64,000 nt of DNA, taken from the NCBI RefSeq assembly GCF_000208865.1, contig NC_018393.1, positions 1,488,001 through 1,552,000 of the forward strand, written 5' to 3'. Positions 24,542 through 36,323 of the stretch are shown here, in pieces. Each line of letters opens with the position of its first letter. The stretch's first letter is position 1. Source of the DNA: Neospora caninum Liverpool (taxonomy: Eukaryota > Apicomplexa > Conoidasida > Eucoccidiorida > Sarcocystidae). The notes under the pieces are model-generated. The model saw nothing but the letters and a program-made list of their open reading frames with translations, made no database searches and had not been told where the DNA came from. A program made the translations under genes and the position numbers.

Positions 24542-27500
24542 CTGCCGTTTTCTTCCGGCAGGCGACAGAAAACGGAAGCGAGGGGTTTTAGATAGCGGGT
24601 GTGCTTGCCGTCATGTGTCCACCATCTTGGCGTGCGTGTCGAGCATGCACCCTGCATCTGGCTTTCCCTGTAGCTAGGCCGTACACGGTAATAAGAGAAC
24701 GCATATGAGGTACGACCACAAGACAGAAAGAGGAATAACGAGAAAAGGCTGTGTCGGGGGGAGGCAAGAAAAGCAAGTGAAAAAACAGACGCAAAAAAAC
24801 AAGAAGCAGCGCTGCCTGCCGTCTTTTCTCATAGACTGCGTGTAGAGCAAGTCGCGGAGTGTCTGGGGCCTCCAGTTCCTGTTGGGACTGCTGGCTGTCC
24901 GACACGTCGGGACAAGGACACAGGAAGATAGCAATCAACGAAAAGAAAACAATAACCAATTTAACGAGGTGCGGGCGGCCGAAAAAGATGAAAAACAGAA
25001 AAGAGAAAATCCATTAACTCCTGGTCATGTGCAAGGGCTGAACCGCCAGATTCACGGCGCACGACAGGCGCTAGGAATCAACGAGCACGAGCAACTCCGT
25101 TTGCGGACGTGTGCTGTGCTGCTACTCAGCGGCTTCTACGATGCTCGAGGAATCCAAAGAACCGCATTCTCCCGCAGGAAAACAATGTCAAACAACGGGG
25201 ATGTGTGGAATCTAGGAAAAGAGCGGACGATGAAACACGGCAGGACAGCAAATCGGGGTCAGAAAGTGACCGGCAAATATCAGCGAGATAATCTCCGTTT
25301 GCACATCTGTTTTCTTCACACTTCTTACCATTCGCTTGTCGTTCTCATGTCTTGGCCTGCCGTATAATTGTGGCCACATCCGCACGGGAGTGGTTCCTTA
25401 GAACCGGTCCGCTGTTCTGCCTCACTCCCTCTCGCTGTTCCCTCCCGCTTCCGCGTCACTCGACTCTTTGTCCACTTTCTCTCATACGTTCTTTCCCAAC
25501 TTACCGCTCATAAACGTTCTCCTTTGTTCAGCTCCCCCTACAAGCACCGTCCACACCGTCTCGAGCGCGGCAGACACTGAGGACACGAGAAGCGAGGTAG
25601 CAAAACATTCTGCGCATGGAAAGACAGAAGAGGACCGGATGCCTCGGGTCTTAAGCGTGCCGCATGAAGCAGTATCCTTCTACTCGGGAAGCAGAAATCC
25701 GAGATTCAAAAGCCAGAACTTGTGGACTTGCTGTTTCGCCCGACGACCCGGCAGCACTCTCCAGCGAGTCGTTGTCGGGCACCCGATCCCTCCTGGTGGG
25801 TGGCGGCTTTCTTCCCTCCCCTTCTTGGGGAGAACGAACGCCGAACTCCCTCGTCTCTTGCTGTATGTGCTTGTCTCTGCGGACCCCGTGGAACTTTCTT
25901 GAACCAAGATGTGTTCAGAAAACAAAGGTTTCCAAACACCCATGCAGTTTGCTGCTTCGAACAGGAGCCGTCAATTGCACGGCACGCTGCTGCCATTCTA
26001 ATTCCCTAAGTGAAACAACATCGTTGCGGCTCGGAGTCTGCTGTGTAGTCGGCTGTTCCCGTACAGTCGGCTGCACCACACTAGCTGCCGTAAGGTCCAC
26101 TCTGCTGCGACGGTGACGGCTGTCCACCCTGATTCCCTTCCACGTACATACGCGTACACAAACGCAAAAGGACTCCACTGGCGGGTCATTAACGGTCGCT
26201 GTGCAGAGCGCAGACTCCCCGTCACAAGAAATCACGCTAAGTGTTTACAGCCTCGAGTGCAGAACGGACTACACACTCCACTCCAGCACGGACATAAGAA
26301 ACTGTAAAGGAAAGCTTTGTTGCTGTTCATTGTTATCCGAACCCTCTGCGAGAGTTCCTGCGAAGCTTGTCATGGATATTTGTGTGATCGCCATGCCTAA
26401 ATCTGTTCTGTCGGGGCGAAAGCGGCTCTCCGCCCACTCTGCTCCGCTGCCCGGATTCTGTGGGACGCGTTGCGTCAGTCAATCGACGGACGCGAGAAGT
26501 AGACAACTGATGGGACGAAATCCGACCAGGTCTAAACTAGCAATCTGTGGCACGCGAGAGCGTTCTTTCACAGCCGTCGCCTCTCGGAAGCACCCCGGGC
26601 CGCGAGGGGCGCGGTGTGGTGTCTGTACACCCGCACGGCAAGGGGAGCGAGCTGGATTGTTCGCCTAAATTTAGAACAACAGTGGAAACTGCGATTGTGT
26701 GTGGACAGTGCACTCGTACCGTCGATAGCAATGGTGGTCCGGGGGAGTGTACCCGTGTGCAATGATTGAGTCAGCAAACTGAGGCGTGTTTCGTGTTTCC
26801 TGCCTCTTAGGACAGGCCTGCCCTACCCCCTAATGTTTCAGGTAATGGACGAAAAATTCGCCATTAAGTATGAAAATGATGGACCTACAGCCTGTTTTTA
26901 GATAGATCGGACAACGGTAAACAGCGGGGTCCTGGGTAAGAGTGCAATACAATTTCTTCAAGTTTCCCCTTCCTGCCTCTATCGTTTACTTTTCCACTTG
27001 TCCCGCTCCTCCCGGCATATGTCGGTGCTCTTTAGTTATCACTCTCATTTTCTGCTTTTTCCGCTCTGCCTTCTCTTCTTTACATTCCATCGCTCTACTG
27101 ACGTGTCTTGACCTCCGGTGGAAGCCATTCTGATCGTTCTGCTCAACAGCGGCCGTCACATCCTTGTTCCCGCCAGCGACCGCTGCTGGGAGGAGCTAGC
27201 CAGCCTACATCGAGGAGCCAGAGAGGCAGGCCAGACGCAGCAAAGGGAAAGCGAAGAAGCGACAGCGAAAAGAGAAAATGTGACGACCGTGTGGGAAGAG
27301 AGAAAGAACTGCCAGCAAAAGGAAAGGATAGAGAGAAGAATGCAGCGACGGCACGGAGCAGAGGTAGGAGCGGGACCAGTTGAGAGGTAAGGAAGGGCCA
27401 GGCATGAGGAAAAGGTTAACACACACGGAAGAAGGGGAGAGAAAAAGAGGCGGGAAAGCGGAAGGAGAAACCCAGGCGGGAGCTGGAGGAAAGAGCATAC

Positions 27501-28961
27501 GAAGGGGAAGGAAGCGTGAAAAAGAAGAGTCGGAGAGAAAGCGCGAGAGCAACCATACAGTATCCAGGGAAATGCCGATGGCGAGATAGAAAGAGACGGA
27601 AGAGGCATGGAGAAAGAAAGAGCAAGATTGCGAGACGGCGAAACAGAACGGTGAACGAGTACAAACGAGGACCATCGGGAGGAGCAGAGTGGCAGGCCAA
27701 GCACACGATTCGCGCGTTCCCCTGAACGACGCATGAGTATCCGCTGTGATGTCTCTCCGTGTGTTTCACCCGTGAACCGGTTACCTTTTCTCTTCACGGA
27801 ATATCTCAGGCACTATTTGTTCCCACTTTGCGCCCACACCTTCCCTCCGTAGATAAACTCACTCGTCTCGAGGCTGAGCGACGAAAAGCCCATATTTGCC
27901 CCGTTTTTTCACTCGAACAGCTGCGAGTCGTCTTTGACATGGGTGTTGGCCGCTGCGAGCTTCCAGAAGAGCGACACACCGAGGCACAGAGAGACGGGCT
28001 GTCTGCTAATGGGTATGTGAGTGAGAAAGAACGGGTTTACGCGAAGAGAAAGTGGGTGAAAGCTGAGGAGACAACGGTCACGCCTTGCGATCGGGACTCG
28101 AGACCATGACTACATCGGCCGCTGGTTGTCTACACAGAGACCACGGATTCTTCTCTCGCGGGAAGAAAGCAGCTGTTCATTTCAACTCTTCACGGAACCT
28201 TCTCTTCTTCGCTTCCGATCCGCACTGTACAACACTCCAGTTCTTTTCTTCGTGCTCGCATCCCGCCGTTCTTCATGTGCTTGTATGTCGGTTCGTCCCT
28301 CGTGTGTGCATCAAGAGAGAGACAGGCAGAATGCGAGAGAGACTCACAGAGCGTAGCTGGCGGGTTGGGAAGGCCAGTGCTACAAACCTTAATTGGTAAT
28401 GCACTGATATAACTATCGTCAATCTCGCCATGCGGCCGAAGCGGCACAAAGCGTAGGTCGCGGGCCCCACGAGAAATGAAAGCGCCCCCCAGCGCTACCA
28501 TCGCAGAGGGGCCAATGCGAAGAAGGAAAGAGGCGGGCGTATGACAGTTTTCTTTCAAAAGAAGCGAAAAACAAAGGCAAATCAGGTGGCTATACTTGCA
28601 CAGAGAGGCAGCTGCCGGCGCCCGGATGCGCCCGCGCCAAGCGTGTTGTGTATCCAGAGGAGACGGGCAACAGAAACAAGAGGAGACGGAGACAGAAAAA
28701 ACAAGAAAGAGTCGGACAAGAAACTTCACAAGTCGAGGCTCCAGAGGACCTCTTTTTCGAAGGTTTTGCACCGGACAAAAAACTGGGACTGACAGCGCGT
28801 CGCAGGACGCACAGCGAACTGAGACGAACTGCATGTAACTCAGGAGGCTCCAACGGGTTGCCTTTCTCTCGGCCGTGTCCTTCGCTCCTTTCCTGCTTAA
28901 AAAGAGTACAGCATCTGGACTGACGCTCGCGCCTTTCTCGCCGTGTCCACTCTCACATCCT
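24542..28961. other. Unresolved region upstream of the kinase gene
   Basis: This 4.4 kb should hold the rest of the unassigned minus-strand gene ending at 24422 and the 3' flank of the YTH gene. Strong donor-like sites on the minus strand occur at 25328 (ATG|GTAAGA) and 25504 (GCG|GTAAGT). An ATG in good context at about 27125 on the minus strand opens a short frame beginning MASTGGQDTSVERWN before a GTAAAG donor. 27210-27620 is purine-rich on the plus strand and looks intronic. No family match was seen on either strand. Confidence 0.35.
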
Positions 28962-31900
28962 TCACGTTTTTTCCGAGTTCGGGGGCGTTTTTTCACGCTC
29001 TCGTTTGATGCACGTGATGGACGGCGTGTCTTCTCCGGGCAAGTCCTCGGCTGACACATCCGCCTCCTTCGCGCCTGTCTCCGCTGGCGTTTCCGGCGCA
29101 GAGGCTGCAGGCTCGCCTGGCTCCACTGAAGCCTCTGCGTTCAGTCTCCTGTCCTGTCCCGTGTCCTCTCGCTCGGTGTGATCTCCGCGAAGCCCCGACT
29201 CCGCCTCTGCCCGGTCTTCTTGTTCCTCTTTGACGCGGAAATCTCTTCTCTCTCCACCAGTTGTTTCGCCGCCTTGATCGTCTGCTTCAGTCTGCTTCGC
29301 TTCCTCCTCTGCGTTCGCCTCGTGTGTTTGATGCAGACTCTGAGCTGCCACGAGGCGCGTCTTCTTCCTCTCGCGCTCTTTCGCATCTTCTCTTCTCTCT
29401 TCCTCGCTGCGCGCAGCTTCCGTTCGGCGGCGCCAATATGCCCGGGACGCTTGATACGCTCGGATGTAACCGTCGTAGGTCTATGTGTGCGAAGATATGA
29501 AAACAGCAAAGGCTCACACGCGGCGAAAAGGATGTTTCGCTCTTTTTCCCCTTTCACTTCACCTCCCCCCCTGACGCGGGCGCTGTCTCTCGAAAAACGC
29601 CCTTCTTCACCCTTTCTCTGCTTATCTCCCTCACCGCGTTTCATCTGCACGCACGCGCGTCTCCCTCTCCCTCGTCTTGTTCTCGTTCTTTCGCTCTTCA
29701 AGCATTTGCTACATCTGGCGTCGTCTCCTCTCCGCTTTTTTTCGTCTTTCCCCTCCTTCCGCCCTCGCTTCTTCTCCGTTTTATCGGGCGGTCTCGCTAT
29801 TTCACGAATCTTGCTCTTGGCGTTGCCTCGACTCGCGCGCCTGCATGCATGCCCGCATGCCTGCATGTGAGGCATCGCTCACTCACCAAGGACGTGAGAT
29901 CTACGGGGTAGATCTGGATTGCTGGATTCAGAATGCGAGGTCCCCACGCGTCCACTGCTTGTTCGCCTCCACCTGACAGAGGAGCACACACGATCCCTGT
30001 CCTCATTTTATCTCTCTTCCCTCGTGACAAAAAGTCTCCCTTCTCGTTCGAGGCACCCACGAGACGCAGCATGCAGCTTCGCAGAGTCTTCCTCGTCGTG
30101 CCTTGGTCGAAATTCCACAATGAAGAAGACGCCAACGAAACGAATTCACGCACCGCTCTCTCTTCTCACGTGCTCCTTCTTCTCTCCACCAGTCTCTGCC
30201 TCGCAAATACACCGACTCCGGCCCCGCCCCCCCCCCTTACGCTACTCCTCTCGTGCATTTCTTTCGCCCGCGCTACGTCGCCCCTTCCTGTCATAGCACT
30301 TCTCTCTTCCTTATTCGCCTCGCAGTCGGCGCTCCGCCTCTCTCTCCCGCTACAAGTCTGCCTCCTCTCCTCGCCTCCCCGGTTTCCTGTCTTGCTCCTG
30401 CTTCCCTTTCTGGTCTCCGGCGTTTTCGCTTTTTACCTCCTTCGTGCATCGGCGGAGACTCGCCGCGGGGCCCGTGGGCCGCCTGGTTCTCCGGCTCTCC
30501 GTTTCCAGCTCGAGGAGAGAGTGGGTTGTCACTCTCGGGTTCGCGCTGCTTCGGAGACGCTGGCGCGGCGCCTTCGGTCGGGGACCCCACACCTCCCGCG
30601 CTCACCGAGGAAGGCGAGGGGACAGGTGCGGAGAGCTGAGGAGACACTGCGTTCGGGGCCTGCTTCTGCCACTGCGTCTCGAACAGAGAACAGACGGCAC
30701 GGCCAACTGCCGGCGCAACTTCCTGAACCGAAAAGGGAAAACGAAAGCGCACGAGGATCGCGCGAACGAGGCGTCCCGCCCGCCTCAAAAAAGGTGGTAC
30801 GCCTCCGTCCGAAAGCCGCTCTTCTTCGACGGCTTCTTAGCCTCAAGCATACGCCCAAAACCGACAAATGGTCATGGGTCCGCACCACGCACACGCAGCC
30901 CAACAAAGGAGACATCTGAATCTACAAACGCACAACTGTTTGAACGCATTTGTGTATGTGTGGGTGTCCAGCTGGGGCCTCTCTCTCCTGCGGTTTTCAG
31001 TCGCCACTACGCATTTGGGGCGGAACAACGCCAGGCGCTTCCAGCAATTCAGAGACACCTGACGGTTGACTCCTGGAGTCAGCGTGAAGACAAGAAAAGA
31101 AGTCCTACAACTCCACACCACCGCCCATCCATCTGTCCACGCGATTGGCTTGGCGGGAAAGAGGCAAAAAAAGCGACACAGACAGCGGAATGCGATCCCG
31201 AGAGGACTTGTCCTGCGGCGAAAGGTTGAGACGAACATTCTCAGGGCGCACACGGCGCGTGTTCGAACTCCAGAAAGAGTGCGTCGCGCGACTCTTGTTT
31301 TTTCTCGTCCGACATTTTGTGCATGCTCCTGGCTAACTCAACCGTCCCCTGGAACCAGCTGTCTATTTAAATTCTTCAAGCCCCAATTTTACGCGGCGAC
31401 CCGAGCGGGAGTTGATGGCTTCACGAATACGGAAAGTGTAGGGCGAGATGATCTCACCTGGCCGTCGCGGGCGCGGTAAACTGGCAGGTTTTGATTGAGA
31501 GAATTCAAAAGGCCTTCGCACTCTTTGAAGTCGAGAGGCATTCTGCGCGCACGAGAAAACCGATCAAGAGAGCAGCGTTGACATCCGCAGATCTTCCAAA
31601 GTACAGACCGCGAAGGCTGTCCATGCTGAGGAACACTGAGAGAGGGGGCTCGGCGCGAAAGATCCCGAGGAGCCGCCTGTGTAGAGGACGCGCCGAGCAA
31701 AAAATAAAAAAAATACAAAAAAACCGGATAAGATTCGCAGGATGATCGGAAGCAGAAGGGTGCCCACAAAGCGCCGGGGGCCCCCACGCAGGGAGCGCCA
31801 GTATTACCGCGCTCTTCCTGTCCGTCAGTGTCATTGGCGCACATGCCTTTTCCAGCGCGACACACATTCCACCCGCGTTCAAAAAATCTACATGGAAGTA

Positions 31901-33752
31901 TCGACGCACGAGTACACGTATGCACGACTAGAAAGACATCTTTAAGGGGATATACGCACCTACAACAAATATACCCATTGTGCACATTCAAGCAAGCATG
32001 CATTCCACACGTATATATACGTCTGTGTGTGTACGCGTATATGGGTGCATTCGAGCACACATGCATATTATGGACATGTAGACATGTGAATGTGTATGCG
32101 TAACTGTAACGTGGATGCAGATGCAGCGACGCGTTTTTACGTGGGCAGATCTCGCTTGTTTCTTTACGCCTGCCTCACCTGCGAATCCACTCGATCTCGA
32201 AGGTGTTCCCCTCGAAGCGCGACTGTGACATGCCTCTGGGGTCTTCGGCTGCCTTGAAGAGATCGCTTTTGAAGCGACAGTGCCCGGGCAGAGAGCGCAT
32301 GATCGCCCAGCCACAAAAGTAGTGGGTGTTGTTGACGCTGAAGAGCAGAACGACATATTTGCAAGACTGAAAAGAAAAACCAGAAAGAGGCATCGCCCGA
32401 ACCGCACATCGCTCACTCTGTTGCGACAGGACTTTCCCACAAATCCAAAAACAGCAGATACCAGGCACTGGCGCACTCCTTTCCTCTTTCTCTTCTCCCC
32501 TCCCCCCCGTCCCTCTGTAGCGAAAGTCCTCCACTTCACCTTCCTCGGCTCTCCATCGACCCTTCCTTCAGTCGCCGCTTCTCCAAGGCCCTCTCACAAC
32601 ATATACATACACATATTTGGATAAAAAATAATACACTCATTTTCGTGCGTTGAATTCGAGATGTGTGTCTTCTCAGTGAGCAAGCAGAGATATGCATGTC
32701 TAGAGCACGGCTGAAGAGAATCCGGCAGCGCGTTAGACATCGAGAGAGACACGAAAGCACAAGCAACGGCGTGCCTGCAAGCTTGCTGTCTCAGCTCTGG
32801 GATCAGGGGATGTAGCCCTCGCTGCGTGGAATGGAATCTTCGCTGAAAGTTCCACTGCTTCTCACCTTGAGAGCCGCGCCCAGTATTGCGTCGTTGTGAG
32901 GGCGCGTGGCCCACATGTTGTACTGCATTGCTACTTCGATGTTGTAGGCAATTCGAGACCGCAAAATGAAGAAGCGAACGTTGTCTTCTTCATCTGAGGC
33001 GAAGGACATGGAGAAGAACAAAAGCAGGAAAACTCAACCCCACGCAGGCTCAGCGTGTCACTCCTGGCGACACGCATCGGCTTCCTCTTCCGGAGAAACG
33101 AGAAGAGCAACCTTCTCGTCATCTCTGCTCCACCAATGATAAGAGAAAGAGAGAAAAAGAGGGGAAAAGAGAGGAAAAAGGAGGAGGAGAAAAAGAAGGA
33201 AAGAAAGAAAGGAGAAAGAATGAAGGAGAAAGAAAGAAGGAAAGAAAGAACGAAAGAGAGGAAGAGAGAAGGAGAGAGAAAGAAAGATTGAGAGAAAGAA
33301 GGAAAGACAGAAGAAGGGAAAAGGAGCAGCAGGGCGAGCAAGAGAAGGAGAAAGAGATTGACAGGAAGGAGAGGGAGAAGGAAGAGCAACGAGGCCAGAA
33401 GACGAAACAAGGAGAGAGAAGTGGAGAAGAAAAAGAGAGGGGCAGGGAGAAGTGAAGGTTCAGGGAACCCCAAAGGAATCGAGAGCACGGGTATCGCAGG
33501 AAGAAGACCGATACACTAATACAGAAAAGGCATGGGAGAGAAATGAAAGAAGACAGACTCCACAACATGTCTTCGTCCTTGGTCTCTCCCTCAGTTCGCA
33601 TGAAGCTTACAGATCGTTTGCGCGTACGACGTTGGAGGTCCGGAGGTATAGGAAGGCAGACGAATGGCTGGACGCTCCTCCTGGCTGTAGAGCGCCCCGA
33701 AACCCCCATTTTTCCGCCCGGCGTGACAAGGAGCAAACGATGTCCTCGCCAT
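28962..33752 (-). CDS. YTH-domain RNA-binding protein (m6A reader)
   Basis: YTH domains bind N6-methyladenosine in RNA through an aromatic cage. Exons (minus): 33752-33611, 32993-32866, 32366-32179, 31542-31458, 30722-30437, 29972-29887, 29480-28962; phases agree throughout (477 residues). The YTH domain covers about residues 50-195: NVRFFILRSRIAYNIEVAM, MWAT (Trp75), VVLLFSVNNTHYFCGWAIM (Trp110), FEIEWI, then LNQNLPVYRARDGQ at 168-181 followed by VAPAVGRAVCSLF. Two cage tryptophans are therefore in place. The tail after about 210 is low complexity and then highly charged (Glu/Arg/Asp), starting with IQIYPVDLTSL and AYQASRAYWRRR. I chose the ATG at 33752 because it is in phase with the donor at 33610 and has A at -3; a longer protein with upstream exons near 35.5 kb is possible. 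No CCCH zinc fingers are seen, so it is not a CPSF30-type protein in this model. Confidence 0.85.
33135..33465. repeat. Long purine tract in first YTH intron
   Basis: About 330 bases of nearly uninterrupted A/G on the plus strand (GAAAGAAGG, GAGAAAG words) within the intron between 33610 and 32994 of the YTH gene. The minus strand is polypyrimidine and makes a long Phe/Ser/Leu frame that is an artefact. Confidence 0.8.
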
Positions 33753-36323
33753 TCTCGGGCTCTGCTCGTGTTTTGCGTCTCAGCCCTTCCCTCGTCGCAC
33801 TCCTTCCCCGAGTGTCCCGTCGCAGCACCCGACTCGTCTCGTTTTCGGTGTCGTCTCGCGCCGCGGGTTCTTCGCGCTCTTCTGTCTCTGCTTTCTGCGA
33901 GTATCCCTCTCCTTCTCGCTCTTCTGCGCCCGCTGGACGAGACGAAGCGCGACTCGGGAGAGCTCAAGCGCGAGAAAAATCAAGCAGACACTGGGAATGA
34001 ACAGGTGAAGGCCGGAAATCCCGACCGGCAGAGGCGGGAGAGAAGAGGCCGTCACAGAAAAAGACCAAACCCTTCCCCGAAGAAAGTCGACATTCTCCCC
34101 TTATTCTCGAGACGAAGAAACATCCCTTCTAGTCTCCAGACGCTCTCTTCCTCCTCTCTCTCGCCTGCCTCTCTCTTGTCTCTTTCTCTTTCTCCCCGTC
34201 CGCGTTCTCTTTCGAGCGCACGCGTTTCTCCCAGCCCCGAGATAATGAACAGAAAATGGAGGGTGAAGGGGGTTCGAAAGCAAGCCTTTTTGTCTTCCGT
34301 GTCAGAGGCAAAACGGATTTCTGCGTCGGCGCGCCTCCCCCAGTGTTTGGCTGAAGTCTCGCTCTCTCTCTCTTTTCGTAGCTCCCCGCGGCTCTCCGCG
34401 CAACTGCGCTCTCACGCGCCACCAGAAAGGCATCCACGGGAAAACATCCGTCGAAACACACCACGATTCCCTCGTGCACTGCGAGGAAAATGAGGTGGGC
34501 GCCAGGAGACGTCGAAGAACGCGCGAGGGACACACACTTCGCGGGGCTTTCGAAGTCGGCATGCAGCCGGCTGAGGCGGGCGCGCCGTGGCGTTCGAGAC
34601 TGGTGACCGGCGAGAGAGTCGCAAGCGCGCGATATGTCAGCCTGCGGGTTCCACGTGTATATCTGCCTTGAGAGAACTCCGTCGAAAAGTTCAGAGGGGA
34701 GAAAGGGGTGTATCGAAGACAAAAGGCGCACAGCTCGCTGAGTTTGCCTCTTTCGCCTTCTCCAAAGACACACTGCGGAGAGGCTCTGCGCCGCCGGCAA
34801 AAGAGGGTGTCCAGGTTGAGCGGAAACACAGCCGACGCATCGCGCGCTCTACGAGCGAAAGCTAGACAGCGTTTCAAGGGAGCACAGCGTGAGCTCTCGC
34901 GCTCTCCCTGTCCGTTTTGCCGCGTTTTCGCGCTGGGGAAAGCTGGAAAGTGTCCGTGTTGTGTATTTTCGAGGGTAGGCCCCATACACGGCCGAGCGTC
35001 CGCGGAAGCCGTCCACGCTGTCTTTCCCGAAACCGTCGTCTGTTCCCCCCGTCCACTCACACAAAGCACAGGAGACATCTACACGGTGACTCATCCGCCT
35101 CTCGCCCTGCGTGGTTGTCCGGGTTTTGGACGCCGAGTTCTCGAGACAGATTCGAGAGTCTTCGCGCCAAAATCTTGTTGCAGCGCTCGAGGGAGAAATG
35201 TCTTCGCGTCGCTTGTCATGTCTGGTCGGCTGTCGAGTCCCTGGGAAACCGGAACTCGGGAGAGCGAGTCTGCGGCCGAAACATTTTGCCTAACGCTCAC
35301 CCGGCGCTTGTTGCCTCGTTCTCTAGAACGGACACGCTCAAATTCAAGCAGAGAAGGGGCGACCGCAACGCGTTTTTGAGGTCCCTTTCTCCAACTTTGC
35401 ATTCGTGTTGCGCGAAAACTTCCCAAACGCGGGTTTGCATGTGTCTGTTCTCCCCGCCCTGCGCGAAAAACACGCGTCGCCTGGCTCCGTGTGACTCACC
35501 TTCCTGGGCCCTTTCCACGTCTCCACACGTTCCAGGGTCCGGCCAGCGAACTCCCGTTTCTCTCTGATTTCGCGTTTTTTTCTATCGGCCCCAAAAGACG
35601 CTGCCCAGAAGTTCCCGTGTCGCTCAGCAGCCCGCGCCGCCTCTCCCATCTCGGCCGCCTCGCCAGTTTTTACCGAATCTGCAGTATAATCAGTGCGCTT
35701 CCAGGGGCAACGTGGCGTCAATGGCAGAGTAGCTGAACGATGCTTTCCTCGTCGCTGTAGGTTCTTCTCCTTTCGGTGTCGTGTTGTGCTGTCTCGAACA
35801 GGCCCCCGCGAACCGCCACTTGAGAGAGACGCGGGCTGTGCCCCGTGCAACTTGGCGAGTACAGTGTCCGTTTCTCTGCTCTTTTTTCACCTCCAGGTTT
35901 CGAACTTCTCCACCGGCTGCTTAGAGAGACGAAAGAGGGGCTCTCGACGTCCTCGTGACGCCTCGTTCTGCCTCTCTTTTTTTACGCAACTCCTCGTTTT
36001 CATCTTCGCCCGTGCATCGCGTATAGTCGCGCCTCTGCTCTCTCCTTCTCTGTTCTCCCTCGTGATCGCTTGATCTCTCCTCTCTCTGTCTTCTTCGCGG
36101 ACTCGGCCTCCCGGAGGCTCTGGGGTGATAACTCCTCCGCGCGTTGCCTCCATGTCTCCTTTCCTGCCGGGAGCATCCACCACTGCCTCTTTTTGTCGTT
36201 CGCGCGAGAAGGCGGGCACGTTTGCCGGCGGAGAGAGGGGATCCTCGACCAGAACTCCGCGTAATCCGAGAGGAGAGACCAGGAACTTGCCGAAGCACAC
36301 GACGGGAAAGCATCAGAGAAAGA
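33753..36323. other. Divergent intergenic region, YTH and syntaxin
   Basis: The YTH gene and the syntaxin gene point away from each other, leaving about 2.6 kb that should carry both promoters and 5' UTRs. Two exon-like stretches exist on the minus strand: 35678-35500 (acceptor TACTGCAG, donor AAG|GTGAGT, peptide including RKKREIREKREFAGRTLERV) and a frame ending at 35891 with donor GAG|GTGAAA. Their phases do not join to each other or to the YTH exon at 33752, so they are left as possible 5' UTR exons or exons of a longer YTH isoform. Confidence 0.4.

Noticed and set aside
28962..30437. Ending the YTH gene at the stop at 30291
   Set aside because: A better donor GGAG|GTAAAA at 30436 joins in phase to 29972-29887 and 29480-28962, which give a coherent C-terminus; the Lys/Arg-rich stretch after it is intronic.
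33119..33600. Minus-strand Phe/Ser/Leu-rich frame resembling membrane segments
   Set aside because: It is the complement of a pure purine tract inside an intron.
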